This document shows positions 47,791 through 57,591 of a stretch of 64,000 bases of DNA, piece after piece. Under the pieces are notes generated by a model, which was given only the letters and a program-made list of their open reading frames with translations, was not told the origin of the DNA and did not search any database. Both the position numbers and the translations under genes were made by a program. Position 1 is the first letter of the stretch. The number at the start of each line of letters is the position of its first letter. The DNA comes from Fluctibacter corallii (lineage in GTDB: Bacteria > Pseudomonadota > Gammaproteobacteria > Enterobacterales > Alteromonadaceae): NCBI RefSeq assembly GCF_025751585.1, contig NZ_JAOWKX010000004.1, forward strand, positions 346,949 through 410,948, read 5' to 3'.

Positions 47791-47819
47791 TCGACTCTTG
47801 CAGCCCCTTACACTATAAT
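47791..47819 (+). promoter_or_regulatory. Sigma70 promoter upstream of tig
   Basis: TCGACT (47791-47796), a 17-base spacer and a perfect TATAAT (47814-47819) give a good promoter about 220 bases before the tig start. The 400-base space between the last tRNA and tig (47642-48041) otherwise contains a long tig leader; I see no gene in it. Confidence 0.65.
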
Positions 47820-48041
47820 GCGGCGTCTTTTTATCCGGCAGAGATAGGCTTTGGTATCTTTAGCGTATCGATTGCTGTGGGATGATATTGTGTCAGATAG
47901 CGTAAAATTTGCCTATTTGCCGCAATATACCGATGACATTGCAAACAAATTTCTATTACGTTAGCGAATCAAACATCCCTCGATAAAATCCCCAGTAACA
48001 AAACAAGAGCGCAAATGAGAGCGCAAAGTTGAGGTAGAAGA

Positions 48042-49352
48042 ATGCAAGTTTCAGTAGAGACGACTCAAGGTTTAGAACGCCGTCTTACTATCACAGTGCC
48101 TGCAGAATCTGTAGATTCAGCGGTTAAGTCACGTTTACAGCAATTAGCGAAGACTCAGCGTATCAATGGTTTTCGTCCTGGTAAGGTGCCAGTATCTGTA
48201 ATTCAAAAGCGCTTTGGTCAAGCGGTTCGTCAGGAAATTGCTGGTGAAGTAATGCAGCGCAATTTCTTTGAAGCAGTTGTTCAGGAAAAGTTGAACCCTG
48301 CAGGAATGCCAGCGTTTGAAGTGACTAAAGACAAGCACGGTGAAGATTTAGAGTATGTTGCTTCTTTTGAAGTCTACCCTGAAGTTGAAGTAAAAGGCGT
48401 CGAAGAGATTGAAATCGAGAAGCCTGTTGTTGAGATTGAAGACAAAGATCTAGACAACATGATGGAAACACTTCAAAAGCAACACGCAAACTGGAAAGAA
48501 GTGAAGCGTAAAGCAAAGAAAGATGATCGCGTTGTGATCGACTTTGTTGGCACCATTGACGGCGAAGAGTTCGATGGCGGCAAAGCTGAAAACTTCACAC
48601 TTGAGCTAGGTAAAGATCGCATGATCCCTGGCTTTGAAAAGCCACTTGTAGGTGCAAAAGCCGGTGAAGAAGTGGTTGCAGATGTGACTTTCCCTGAAGA
48701 TTACCATGCAGAAGCGCTTAAGGGTAAAGACGCACAGTTCAAGATCACGGTAAGCAAGGTTGAAGGCCTTGACCTACCTAAGATTGACGAAGAGTTCGCG
48801 AAACTATTCGGCATCGAAGACGGTAATGTAGATGCACTTAAAGCAGAAGTTCGCAAAAACATGCAGCGTGAACTAGAGCAAACGCTTAAAGCACGTGTTA
48901 AAGAAGACGTTATTGCTAAGCTAGTAGAGAAGAACGAAATTGATCTTCCTAAAGCGCTTATCGAGCAAGAAGTTAATGCACTTCGCGAGCAGGCAAAACA
49001 GCGTTTCGCTCAGCAAGCGGGCGGTAATGTTGATAACCTACCTGAACTTCCTGCAGATCTTTTCGAAGAGAATGCACGTCGTCGCGTGTCAATTGGTTTG
49101 ATTCTTGGTGAGATCATCAAGGTCAACGAATTGAAGGCAGACGAAGAAAAAGTAAATGCAATGATCGAATCTGCTGCGTCTGCGTACGAAGATCCTCAAG
49201 AAGTTATCGAGTATTACAAAGCAAACAACGAATTGATGCAGCAAATGCAAAATGTTGCACTTGAAGATCAGGCAATTGAATTCGTTCTTGACAAAGCTAA
49301 AGTCACCGATGTGAAAAAAGACTTTGACGAGATCATGAACAAACAGGCCTAA
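48042..49352 (+). CDS. tig: Trigger factor
   Basis: Trigger factor is the ribosome-bound chaperone and peptidyl-prolyl isomerase that receives nascent chains at the exit tunnel. The 436 residues (E. coli 432) have the ribosome-binding N-domain (about 1-145) with the loop [12 protein letters not shown], the FKBP-type PPIase domain (about 150-245; [19 protein letters not shown] and [11 protein letters not shown]), and a helical C-terminal chaperone domain (about 250-430). The ATG has GAGGTAG upstream. A strong terminator separates it from clpP. The tig-clpP-clpX-lon order is conserved. Confidence 0.97.
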   Translation: MQVSVETTQGLERRLTITVPAESVDSAVKSRLQQLAKTQRINGFRPGKVPVSVIQKRFGQAVRQEIAGEVMQRNFFEAVVQEKLNPAGMPAFEVTKDKHGEDLEYVASFEVYPEVEVKGVEEIEIEKPVVEIEDKDLDNMMETLQKQHANWKEVKRKAKKDDRVVIDFVGTIDGEEFDGGKAENFTLELGKDRMIPGFEKPLVGAKAGEEVVADVTFPEDYHAEALKGKDAQFKITVSKVEGLDLPKIDEEFAKLFGIEDGNVDALKAEVRKNMQRELEQTLKARVKEDVIAKLVEKNEIDLPKALIEQEVNALREQAKQRFAQQAGGNVDNLPELPADLFEENARRRVSIGLILGEIIKVNELKADEEKVNAMIESAASAYEDPQEVIEYYKANNELMQQMQNVALEDQAIEFVLDKAKVTDVKKDFDEIMNKQA

Positions 49353-49393
49353 TTTACTGTTTGCTAATTGACTTTAATAGTCAGCAACTGATT

Positions 49394-49425
49394 AAATGCT
49401 CGGTAATTACCGAGCATTTTTTTTT
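49394..49425 (+). terminator. Strong terminator after tig
   Basis: AAATGCTCGGTAAT and ATTACCGAGCATTT form a near-perfect palindrome centred near 49406, followed by nine T residues in all. It lies about 20 bases before clpP. Confidence 0.9.
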
Positions 49426-49441
49426 GTGAAAGAAGCAATTT

Positions 49442-50071
49442 ATGATGAATACACCTTTCGATCCCCTAAACGCCCTTGTCCCTATGGTTGTTGAGCAAAC
49501 ATCTAAAGGTGAGCGCTCTTACGATATTTATTCTCGTTTGTTAAAAGAGAATGTTATTTTCTTAGTCGGTCAGGTAGAAGACCATATGGCAAACCTGATT
49601 GTTGCCCAGATGCTTTTCTTGGAAGCGGAAAACCCAGATAAAGATATTTATTTGTATATCAATTCTCCGGGCGGCTCTGTGACTGCTGGCATGGCAATCT
49701 ATGACACGATGAATTTCATCAAGCCAGACGTAAGTACGGTTTGTGTTGGACAGGCCGCCAGTATGGGCGCATTTTTGTTATCAGGCGGTGCGAAAGGAAA
49801 GCGTTATTGCTTGCCTAACTCTCGTGTAATGATTCACCAACCTTTGGGTGGCTTCCAAGGTCAAGCATCTGATTTTGAAATTCATGCTAAAGAAATTCTG
49901 TCTATTAAAGAAAAACTAAATAGGCTCATGGCAGAGCATACTGGTCAGAACTACGAACGTGTTGCACAAGATACAGATCGTGATAACTTCTTAAGTGCAA
50001 CAGAAGCGAAAGAATACGGTCTAATTGACCAGGTTTTATCTAATCGTATGGATGCTAAGATAGATAAATAA
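49442..50071 (+). CDS. clpP: ATP-dependent Clp protease proteolytic subunit
   Basis: ClpP forms the double-heptamer serine-protease barrel that degrades substrates unfolded by ClpX or ClpA. The 209 residues (E. coli 207) show the catalytic triad: Ser in [11 protein letters not shown] (about residue 100), His in [15 protein letters not shown] and Asp in [10 protein letters not shown]. The N-terminus [20 protein letters not shown] gives a short propeptide. Two ATGs occur in a row at the start. clpX follows after 79 bases without an obvious terminator, so co-transcription is likely. Confidence 0.97.
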   Translation: MMNTPFDPLNALVPMVVEQTSKGERSYDIYSRLLKENVIFLVGQVEDHMANLIVAQMLFLEAENPDKDIYLYINSPGGSVTAGMAIYDTMNFIKPDVSTVCVGQAASMGAFLLSGGAKGKRYCLPNSRVMIHQPLGGFQGQASDFEIHAKEILSIKEKLNRLMAEHTGQNYERVAQDTDRDNFLSATEAKEYGLIDQVLSNRMDAKIDK

Positions 50072-50150
50072 TTTGAGAAGTTGGCCTTTTAGGTTAAAAC
50101 TGATAACACTAGAGAAGTATTTGCTAGTGGGTAAAAGAGGCAATATATAG

Positions 50151-51425
50151 ATGACTGATAAACAAAACGGTGATGACAACAAATTGCTGTATTGCTCTTT
50201 CTGCGGAAAGAGTCAGCATGAGGTACGTAAGCTCATTGCCGGCCCGTCTGTGTTTATTTGTGATGAATGTGTCGAGTTATGTAACGACATTATTCGTGAA
50301 GAAGTAAAAGAGATAGCGCCGAAGAAGAAGCAGGACGCGCTTCCAAAGCCGCAAGAAATTCATACGCACCTTGATGATTATGTGATTGGGCAAGAGCACG
50401 CGAAGAAAGTACTTTCTGTTGCTGTCTACAATCACTATAAGCGTTTGCGTAATGGTGACGTACACGAAGGTGTTGAGTTAGGGAAGAGTAATATCTTACT
50501 AATTGGCCCGACAGGAAGTGGTAAAACCCTTCTGGCAGAAACCTTGGCTCGTCTTCTAGACGTTCCATTTACCATGGCAGATGCAACTACGTTAACCGAA
50601 GCTGGATACGTAGGAGAAGATGTTGAAAACATCATTCAAAAGCTTCTGCAAAAATGTGATTACGACGTTGAAAAAGCACAGCGTGGTATTGTGTACATCG
50701 ATGAAATCGACAAGATTTCTCGCAAATCTGACAATCCATCAATTACCCGAGATGTGTCAGGTGAAGGTGTACAGCAAGCGTTGCTTAAGTTGATTGAAGG
50801 TACTATTGCTTCGGTTCCGCCTCAAGGAGGCAGAAAGCATCCGCAGCAAGAGTTTTTGCAAGTCGATACGTCGAAGATTCTATTTATCTGCGGTGGAGCA
50901 TTTGCAGGACTAGATAAAGTCATTGAACAGCGAGCTCATACTGGTGCGGGTATCGGGTTTGGTGCGGATGTTAAGTCTAAAGCCAATAAAGATACAATTA
51001 GTAGCTTGTTCAAAAAGGTAGAGCCAGAAGATTTAGTTAAATATGGCTTAATCCCAGAGTTTATTGGTCGACTTCCTGTTGTCACCAGCTTAGAAGAGCT
51101 AAATGAAGACGCGTTGATTCAAATTCTTCGTGAACCTAAAAACGCTATTACTAAGCAGTATGGTGCGCTGTTCTCAATGGAGAACACCGAGTTGGAGTTC
51201 AGAGATGATGCCCTTCAGGCGATTGCGAAAAAAGCAATGGACAGAAAAACCGGCGCGCGAGGTCTTCGCTCTATCGTAGAAGGTGTATTACTGGATACCA
51301 TGTATGACTTACCCTCAATGACAGATGTTAGCAAAGTTGTCATTGATGAAACTGTTATCAAAGGTGAATCAAAGCCTATTCTGATTTACGATAACAGCTC
51401 AGATAAAAAAGCAGCGTCAGAATAA
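50151..51425 (+). CDS. clpX: ATP-dependent Clp protease ATP-binding subunit ClpX
   Basis: ClpX is the hexameric AAA+ unfoldase that recognises tagged proteins (for example ssrA-tagged) and feeds ClpP. The 424 residues (E. coli 424) have an N-terminal zinc-binding domain with the four Cys (CSFC and CDEC), the AAA+ core with Walker A GPTGSGKT, Walker [11 protein letters not shown], the pore loop with GYVGED, and the ClpP-docking loop near IGFGADV. The C-terminal sensor-2 domain has GARGLRSI. A Rho-independent terminator follows, then lon. Confidence 0.97.
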   Translation: MTDKQNGDDNKLLYCSFCGKSQHEVRKLIAGPSVFICDECVELCNDIIREEVKEIAPKKKQDALPKPQEIHTHLDDYVIGQEHAKKVLSVAVYNHYKRLRNGDVHEGVELGKSNILLIGPTGSGKTLLAETLARLLDVPFTMADATTLTEAGYVGEDVENIIQKLLQKCDYDVEKAQRGIVYIDEIDKISRKSDNPSITRDVSGEGVQQALLKLIEGTIASVPPQGGRKHPQQEFLQVDTSKILFICGGAFAGLDKVIEQRAHTGAGIGFGADVKSKANKDTISSLFKKVEPEDLVKYGLIPEFIGRLPVVTSLEELNEDALIQILREPKNAITKQYGALFSMENTELEFRDDALQAIAKKAMDRKTGARGLRSIVEGVLLDTMYDLPSMTDVSKVVIDETVIKGESKPILIYDNSSDKKAASE

Positions 51426-51430
51426 CGTGT

Positions 51431-51453
51431 AAAGGCCCTTGTAGGGCCTTTTT
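51431..51453 (+). terminator. Terminator between clpX and lon
   Basis: AAGGCCCT (51432-51439) and AGGGCCTT (51443-51450) form an 8-bp stem with a TGT loop, followed by T residues. Confidence 0.88.
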
Positions 51454-51528
51454 ACTTTGTACGTTGAACTTTGCCTGCCAAGCCCCATATACAATAATTA
51501 ATTAATAATAAGTGGTTAGAGAAAAAGC

Positions 51529-53895
51529 ATGACGGAACAGCGAGTTGATCGCATTGAAATGCCTGTACTGGCACTGCGAGATGTGGTGGTTTATCCCCAT
51601 ATGGTCATTCCTTTGTTCGTTGGAAGGGAAAAATCAATACGTTGCCTTGAAGCAGCGATGGAAAAAGATAAACAAATTTTTTTGGTTGCTCAAAAAGATG
51701 CGGGTATTGATGAACCAGAAACCGACGATATCTACCAAATCGGCACTATTGCAACGATTCTTCAACTACTCAAACTGCCTGATGGTACGGTTAAGGTATT
51801 GGTAGAAGGCGGTGTAAGAGGAAAAATTCAAACCTTTTTACAAACTGAAGAGTATTTTGTCGCAGAAGTCGTTCAGCAGGATGACGAGGCAGTGCCTGAA
51901 AGTGAACAAGAAGTGCTTATTCGCTCGGCGATATCTCAGTTCGAAGGATACGTAAAACTAAATAAAAAAATTCCACCAGAGGTACTCACTTCTCTCAGTG
52001 GAATTGAAGACGCCGCCCGTCTAGCCGACACAATGGCTGCTCACATGCCGCTGAAGTTAGCTGAAAAACAAAAAGTGTTGGAAATGGATGGCGTGAATGA
52101 GCGCTTGGAATATTTAATGGCGCTCATGGAAGGTGAGATTGACCTTCTACAAGTTGAAAAGAAAATTCGCACTCGCGTAAAAAAGCAAATGGAAAAAAGC
52201 CAGCGCGAATATTATCTGAATGAGCAAATGAAGGCCATACAGAAAGAATTAGGTGAGTTGGACGAAGCGCCCGATGAATTTGAAGCCCTAAGCAACAAGA
52301 TTGCTGACGCTAAAATGCCAGAAGAGGCTAAAGAGAAAGCGACTGCAGAGTTGCACAAACTCAAAATGATGTCACCTATGTCGGCTGAAGCGACCGTGGT
52401 AAGAAGCTATATTGATTGGTTGACTAATGTGCCTTGGTTCAAGCGCAGTGCTGTCAAAAAGAATTTATCTAAGGCTGAAGAAGTGTTAGATACCGATCAC
52501 TATGGGCTTGAAAAGGTTAAAGAGCGTATTCTTGAATATCTAGCGGTGCAGCAGAGAGTTAAGAAGCTCAAGGGGCCGATACTATGTTTAGTTGGCCCTC
52601 CTGGTGTCGGCAAAACGTCTCTGGGACAGTCTATTGCAAAAGCGACAGGCCGCAAATACGTGCGTATGGCGTTAGGTGGCGTTAGAGATGAAGCTGAAAT
52701 TCGCGGACATAGAAGAACTTATATCGGTTCTATGCCGGGTAAGCTTATCCAAAAAATGGCGAAGGTAGGGGTGAAAAATCCATTATTTTTGCTTGATGAA
52801 ATCGATAAAATGTCGTCTGACATGCGTGGCGATCCCGCTTCTGCATTACTGGAAGTGCTTGATCCTGAACAAAATAATAGTTTCAGCGATCATTATTTAG
52901 AGGTTGATTACGACTTATCTGACGTGATGTTTGTTGCTACTTCAAATAGCATGGATATTCCTGGTCCACTATTAGACCGTATGGAAGTAATCAGGCTGTC
53001 TGGTTATACCGAAGATGAAAAACTTAATATCGCAACACGCCATGTCATCGAGAAGCAGATGGAGCGAAACGGCCTTAAAAAGGGTGAGCTCACGATAGAT
53101 GAATCAGCGATTATTGGCATCATTAGATACTACACTCGAGAAGCTGGTGTACGTGGTTTGGAGCGCGAAATTTCTAAACTGTGTAGAAAAGCGGTGAAGA
53201 ATATCCTTCTGAATAAAGACCTGAAGAATGTGCATGTAACACAAGACAACTTAAAAGATTTTCTTGGTGTGCAGCGTTTTGATTACGGTAAGGCGGATAA
53301 GAACAACCAAATTGGTCAGGTCACGGGCTTGGCTTGGACACAAGTTGGTGGAGACTTACTCACTATTGAAACGACCAGTGTTCCTGGAAAAGGTAAAACC
53401 ACTTTTACAGGTTCTTTGGGCGATGTTATGCAGGAATCGATTCACACGGCTATGTCGGTTGTGAGAAGCCGAGCAGAAAAGCTTCGTATTAACGAAGATT
53501 TTTATGAAAAGCGAGACATACATGTACACGTACCTGAAGGTGCGACACCAAAGGATGGCCCCAGTGCCGGTATTGCTATGTGTACTGCGCTTGTTTCAAC
53601 CTTAACAGGGAATCCCGTTAAGGCTGACGTTGCCATGACAGGAGAAATCACGCTAAGAGGTGAAGTACTTGCGATTGGCGGATTAAAAGAAAAGCTCCTC
53701 GCTGCACATCGTGGTGGAATTAAAACGGTTGTGATCCCGAAAGATAACGAACGTGATTTAGAAGAAATTCCGAACAACGTTAAAGAGGATTTATCTATTC
53801 ACCCCGTGCAGTGGATAGATGAAGTTTTGGAACTCGCATTGCAAGAAAATCCCGAGGGATTCACGCCTGTAACGGTTTCAAAGAAGAAAAAGTAG
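51529..53895 (+). CDS. lon: ATP-dependent protease Lon
   Basis: Lon degrades misfolded and specific regulatory proteins using one polypeptide for unfolding and proteolysis. The 788 residues (E. coli 784) have the N-terminal substrate domain (about 1-300), AAA+ core with Walker A GPPGVGKTS (about 357-365) and Walker B LFLLDEIDKM, and the protease domain with the Ser of DGPSAGIAM (about 680) and the Lys of GLKEKLLAAHRGG. The ATG follows AGAGAAAAAGC. The heat-shock promoter expected upstream is not clearly visible in the 75-base space after the clpX terminator. hupB follows after 235 bases, with its own promoter. Confidence 0.97.
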   Translation: MTEQRVDRIEMPVLALRDVVVYPHMVIPLFVGREKSIRCLEAAMEKDKQIFLVAQKDAGIDEPETDDIYQIGTIATILQLLKLPDGTVKVLVEGGVRGKIQTFLQTEEYFVAEVVQQDDEAVPESEQEVLIRSAISQFEGYVKLNKKIPPEVLTSLSGIEDAARLADTMAAHMPLKLAEKQKVLEMDGVNERLEYLMALMEGEIDLLQVEKKIRTRVKKQMEKSQREYYLNEQMKAIQKELGELDEAPDEFEALSNKIADAKMPEEAKEKATAELHKLKMMSPMSAEATVVRSYIDWLTNVPWFKRSAVKKNLSKAEEVLDTDHYGLEKVKERILEYLAVQQRVKKLKGPILCLVGPPGVGKTSLGQSIAKATGRKYVRMALGGVRDEAEIRGHRRTYIGSMPGKLIQKMAKVGVKNPLFLLDEIDKMSSDMRGDPASALLEVLDPEQNNSFSDHYLEVDYDLSDVMFVATSNSMDIPGPLLDRMEVIRLSGYTEDEKLNIATRHVIEKQMERNGLKKGELTIDESAIIGIIRYYTREAGVRGLEREISKLCRKAVKNILLNKDLKNVHVTQDNLKDFLGVQRFDYGKADKNNQIGQVTGLAWTQVGGDLLTIETTSVPGKGKTTFTGSLGDVMQESIHTAMSVVRSRAEKLRINEDFYEKRDIHVHVPEGATPKDGPSAGIAMCTALVSTLTGNPVKADVAMTGEITLRGEVLAIGGLKEKLLAAHRGGIKTVVIPKDNERDLEEIPNNVKEDLSIHPVQWIDEVLELALQENPEGFTPVTVSKKKK

Positions 53896-54043
53896 ACGAA
53901 AACTCACTTTTTTTCGCTTTTTTTGCTTTTAAGGGCTTCCTAAACGTAAAAGTTGTGGTAGCCTTTAAAACAGTTTCGCTTTAGGCCTTGATAATAAAGG
54001 GATTGCGGCGATTCAACTAAATAAATTAATTGTAAACCATTGC

Positions 54044-54072
54044 TTGAACTTAGTGGTCAAGCTTGTTATAAC
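54044..54072 (+). promoter_or_regulatory. Sigma70 promoter of hupB
   Basis: TTGAAC (54044-54049), a 17-base spacer and TATAAC (54067-54072), each one mismatch or two from consensus, lie about 60 bases before the GTG start. The lon-hupB space (53896-54130) holds no gene. Confidence 0.7.
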
Positions 54073-54130
54073 GTTGCCGGAACACACACGTTCGGAACAC
54101 TAAATAATAACAATTGAAGGGGATCTTATT

Positions 54131-54403
54131 GTGAACAAGAACGATATGGTTGAAGCTATTGCTGCTGGTGCTGACATTTCTAAAGCAGCGGCTGGTCGTG
54201 CTCTTGATTCTTTCACTGACGCAGTTACTGCTGCACTTAAAGAAGGTGATCAGGTTGCGCTAGTTGGTTTTGGTACTTTCTCTGTACGCGAGCGTGCAGC
54301 ACGTAGTGGTCGTAACCCTCAAACTGGCGAAACTATCCAAATCGCTGCTGCTAAAGTACCTTCATTCAAAGCAGGTAAAGCACTTAAAGACGCTTGTAAC
54401 TAA
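54131..54403 (+). CDS. hupB: DNA-binding protein HU-beta
   Basis: HU is a small nucleoid protein that bends DNA non-specifically and affects recombination, replication and transcription. The 90 residues (E. coli 90) start [17 protein letters not shown] and contain the conserved [26 protein letters not shown] arm region split around GFGTF and the RNPQTG tip, ending [14 protein letters not shown]. The start codon is a GTG preceded by GAAGGGGATC. It lies between lon and ppiD as in E. coli and ends in a strong terminator. Confidence 0.97.
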   Translation: MNKNDMVEAIAAGADISKAAAGRALDSFTDAVTAALKEGDQVALVGFGTFSVRERAARSGRNPQTGETIQIAAAKVPSFKAGKALKDACN

Positions 54404-54456
54404 GCATTGCTTTAAAGGTTTTGTAAAACATCAGAACCAAAGCATAAAGTTTGTTT

Positions 54457-54485
54457 AAAAGGCGATGAGTATTCATCGCCTTTTT
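54457..54485 (+). terminator. Terminator after hupB
   Basis: GGCGATGA (54461-54468) and TCATCGCC (54473-54480) with flanking A and T runs form a strong Rho-independent terminator. Confidence 0.9.
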
Positions 54486-54663
54486 CGTAACTGACTCTAC
54501 GGTCTTATAATCCATCCCAAATCGCTACGTTTTAAATCGCTAAAACATCGCCATAATTCCTGCCATAGGCGGTAGTAATCTAGTAAATAATTGGGCTATA
54601 ATCCCGCGTCATACTACCCAAAGTGCATGCCGTTCTGCGGTCATATGGAGTGTAATAAATAAA

Positions 54664-56541
54664 ATGTTGGAAAAAATTAGAGAAGGCTCACAAGGTTTTT
54701 GGGCTATTGTTATCCTTGGGCTTGTCATCCTGAGCTTCGTTTTCGCAGGTGTTGGCGGATATATTTCTTCGTCTACAGATGCGCCTGCGGCGAAAGTAAA
54801 CGGAGAAGTCATTACAATGCAAACCCTTGAGCGTGCGTATCAGAATGAACGTGCACGTATGGAGTCTCAGTATGGAGAGGCGTTCTCAGCAATGGCTGCT
54901 GACGCGGACTATCTCAAGCAATTTCGTGATGGCGTACTCGACCGCCTAATTGCAGACGAACTTATTGAGCAAGTAGCCAAAGGCATGGATTTAAGAGTAA
55001 GCGACGCGCAGGTGAGAGAAGCTATTTCTGCTATGCCTGAATTTCAGATCGCAGGTAAGTTCAGCCGCGACAGATTTGATGCATTACTTAGACAAGCTGG
55101 TTTCCAGCCGCATACGTTTATGGACTATATGCGAGACGAAATGACGCGTCAGCAGGTAATTCGTGCGCTACTAGGCAGTGAGTTCGCCACTAAGAATGCT
55201 GCGCAAACTGTATTCGCTCTTCAACGTCAAACTCGTGATATTAAGTATCTCACGGTTTCTTCAGACGAGTTTAAGAATGACGTCAGTGTGACAGAAGAAG
55301 AGCTACAAGCTTACTATCAAGACAATTTGACTCAATACGACACAGAAGAGCAAGTGAGTGTTGAGTATGTAGAGCTAAAAGTTGCTGATCTTATGCCAAA
55401 TGTTGATGTTTCTGAAGAAGATGCATTAGGCTTTTATGAAGACAACAAAAATAACTATCAAACAGAAGAAGAGCGAAGAGTCTCTCATATTCTTATTGAA
55501 TTTGGTGATGATAAAGAGGCTGCAAAAGAAAAAGCTGAATCGTTATTGGCACAGTTACGTGATGGCGCAGACTTTGAAGTATTAGCGACTGAAAATTCAG
55601 AAGATTTATTCTCTGCTGAGAATGGCGGAGACTTGGATTGGTTTGTAAAAGGTAGCTTTGACCCTGCATTTGAAGATGCGGCATTTTCTCTTACCAAAGG
55701 CGATATTTCTGATGTTGTCGAAAGTGCTTCTGGTTTTCATATTATCCAGCTGACTGATGTAAAAGCGCAGGAAGTAACTGCCTATGACGATGTAAAGGAA
55801 GATATCTACGCCACGTTAAAAGAAGAAAAGGCACAAGAGGAATTCTATAACTTGCAGCTGCGTATGGAAGAAGTCGCGTTTGAATCACCAGATTCTCTCG
55901 AAGATGTTGCAGCAGAGGTAAACTCAGAAGTTAACTCAACGGCGCTATTTTCTCGTAATACCGCTCCTCAGCCAATTGCTTCTCAGGCTGCGTTAGTCAG
56001 CGCTTTTGATCCAGCGATTATTGAAGATGCTGTAAACAGTGATGTTATTGAAGTAGAAGAGGGGCATGTTCTTGTGCTTCGTGTTGCTGAGCATAAACCA
56101 GAGCGCACAAAATCGTTTGATGAAGTGAAAAATACAATTGAAACAGCTTTGTTAGCTGAAAAAGTGCAGGAAGCTGCTAAAGCATGGGCTGATTCAGTTA
56201 TCGTGTCTTTGCAAAATGGTGAAGATGTTGCATCTAAGCTGGAAGAAAAGTCTCTTGAGTGGAAAACTGCGGAAGGTGTAACTCGATTTGGAGCAAATGT
56301 CTCTCCGGCTATTGCGGAGACAGCGTTTAAATTAGGAGCAGTGAGTCAGCCTCGAGATGTCGCTTTGCTGAATAATGGAGATGTGAGCATTGTCGAATTA
56401 GTTGATATTCACTCTGCTACTGAACCCCAGCCACAAGAATTGGCTGGTATTCAACAGCAACTTCAGTCTGCGAAGAGCCAACAAATGATGGCTGATTTGA
56501 TCGAATCACTTAAAAGTGATGCTGATATTGAACGATTTTAA
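54664..56541 (+). CDS. ppiD: Periplasmic folding chaperone PpiD
   Basis: PpiD is an inner-membrane-anchored chaperone that works at the periplasmic exit of the Sec translocon. The 625 residues (E. coli 623) have one membrane segment (about 12-34, FWAIVILGLVILSFVFAGVG), a SurA-like N-domain (about 40-200) and one parvulin domain (about 265-360: RRVSHILIEFGDD, ENGGDLDWF, GFHIIQLTD). The rest is a second, degenerate helical region. The ATG is preceded by GGAGTG. Its place after hupB is conserved, and a strong terminator closes the block. Confidence 0.96.
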   Translation: MLEKIREGSQGFWAIVILGLVILSFVFAGVGGYISSSTDAPAAKVNGEVITMQTLERAYQNERARMESQYGEAFSAMAADADYLKQFRDGVLDRLIADELIEQVAKGMDLRVSDAQVREAISAMPEFQIAGKFSRDRFDALLRQAGFQPHTFMDYMRDEMTRQQVIRALLGSEFATKNAAQTVFALQRQTRDIKYLTVSSDEFKNDVSVTEEELQAYYQDNLTQYDTEEQVSVEYVELKVADLMPNVDVSEEDALGFYEDNKNNYQTEEERRVSHILIEFGDDKEAAKEKAESLLAQLRDGADFEVLATENSEDLFSAENGGDLDWFVKGSFDPAFEDAAFSLTKGDISDVVESASGFHIIQLTDVKAQEVTAYDDVKEDIYATLKEEKAQEEFYNLQLRMEEVAFESPDSLEDVAAEVNSEVNSTALFSRNTAPQPIASQAALVSAFDPAIIEDAVNSDVIEVEEGHVLVLRVAEHKPERTKSFDEVKNTIETALLAEKVQEAAKAWADSVIVSLQNGEDVASKLEEKSLEWKTAEGVTRFGANVSPAIAETAFKLGAVSQPRDVALLNNGDVSIVELVDIHSATEPQPQELAGIQQQLQSAKSQQMMADLIESLKSDADIERF

Positions 56542-56577
56542 TCAATTATTGTTTCTTCATCTTTGAAGGTTGCATTT

Positions 56578-56609
56578 TAAAGCCAGTGGTATTTACCACT
56601 GGCTTTTTT
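56578..56609 (+). terminator. Terminator after ppiD
   Basis: AAGCCAGTGGT (56580-56590) pairs with ACCACTGGCTT (56595-56605) around a 4-base loop and is followed by T residues. Confidence 0.92.
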
Positions 56610-56710
56610 GCTATCTATACTCCAGACATCTGGTCGTTGAAGCGACGACTTTCAGTTTATTTCAATTTATTTGAAACTATCAATGGGTATAGCTGCCATC
56701 GGTCATCGCC

Positions 56711-56723
56711 TTGGACACCCACT
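56711..56723 (+). repeat. REP-like short repeat (TTGGACACCCACT), copy 3
   Basis: This intergenic copy lies between the ppiD terminator and the convergent CxCG protein gene, close to the left edge of the accessory region. Confidence 0.6.
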
Positions 56724-56780
56724 CGATTTATTGGATTCTACGAAGAACAATCTCTTCTATAATTGACATTTTTTAACGCT

Positions 56781-57353
56781 TTACTGCCGCAATAAGGGTT
56801 TACAAATAGGCTTTCCAAGTCTGTTATAAAAAGGGGATGTTTTACCTTTACCTGTCAATTTCCAAAACAATAGTTTTCTAATGATTCTTAGTAAGATGCG
56901 ATTGTGTGAGTGAGGGCCTTTTACAAGAGCCTGAGTGGAATTGTCTAAATGGGCATAATGCACGGCACCCAAAATAGGGCCGCAGGTTGCGCCTATGTTT
57001 TGGTTATTATGGTAGGCATTATGAATGATGCCGACAAACGGTAATTTGGCACCGGCTGTGTTGCAAATTGGTGTGTTGCAACATGCACTGTACCACCTAT
57101 GAATGCCCTTTGCTGATAGCTTCATGCAAGCAATATGATCAATACCTTGAGTTATTTCCAAATGTTCGGGGGCTACCTGATAAATTTCGGTACCTCCGAA
57201 TTTGTTTAGTGTGCTTGCTCGTTGTGAAAGCGCTGAAGCAAAAGATTGGCAGTCTTGACAGTAACAAACTAACCGGTTACCTGAGTTAGCATCAATATCT
57301 TTGATTTTCCCTTTTATTTCACCACAGCGACAACTGAGTTTAAGCGTGTTCAT
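56781..57353 (-). CDS. CxCG-type zinc-site protein (GFA/DUF6151-like)
   Basis: The 190 residues start LKLSCRCGEIKGKI with the CxCG motif and have CYCQDCQSF about 20 residues later and CCNTPICN further on. This Cys spacing resembles the zinc-binding fold of the glutathione-dependent formaldehyde-activating (GFA) superfamily, and the longer layout fits the DUF6151 group. The basic C-terminal segment (RILLRIIRKLLFWKLTGKGK) could contact a membrane or nucleic acid. Catalysis cannot be inferred. The ATG is preceded by AAGGA. An inverted repeat about 28 bases upstream may be an operator. Confidence 0.75.
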   Translation of the reverse strand: MNTLKLSCRCGEIKGKIKDIDANSGNRLVCYCQDCQSFASALSQRASTLNKFGGTEIYQVAPEHLEITQGIDHIACMKLSAKGIHRWYSACCNTPICNTAGAKLPFVGIIHNAYHNNQNIGATCGPILGAVHYAHLDNSTQALVKGPHSHNRILLRIIRKLLFWKLTGKGKTSPFYNRLGKPICKPLLRQ

Positions 57354-57380
57354 TAGGTATCCTTTAAATGCACATTATAG

Positions 57381-57398
57381 GTAAGACACCCATCTTAC
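57381..57398. promoter_or_regulatory. Inverted repeat upstream of the CxCG gene, possible operator
   Basis: GTAAGA (57381-57386) and TCTTAC (57393-57398) flank CACCCA. The centre resembles part of the REP-like repeat (GACACCCA), so it may be a repeat remnant rather than a regulator site. Confidence 0.35.
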
Positions 57399-57504
57399 AC
57401 TTAGTTTGAAACATACGCTCCTATTTCGAGATGATTGGAGCTTGCGTATTGATTTGCCAGTCGTCCGCTTGTGGACTCTACTACCAAAGCAAAACCCTTG
57501 TATA

Positions 57505-57558
57505 AAGTCATTGTGACTTGAATACTCCCAGCAACAATACTTGCCCCTGCTGGGAGTA
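57505..57558. other. Two hairpins downstream of the secreted toxin-like gene
   Basis: AAGTCA/TGACTT (57505-57510 and 57514-57519) and an 11-bp stem TACTCCCAGCA/TGCTGGGAGTA (57523-57533 and 57548-57558) lie just beyond the 3' end of the minus-strand gene. The stem is strong but no U run follows on either strand, so it may protect the RNA end or terminate poorly. Confidence 0.5.
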
Positions 57559-57591
57559 GAAGTTATAGATGGTTTACTCGTCTTTCAATAT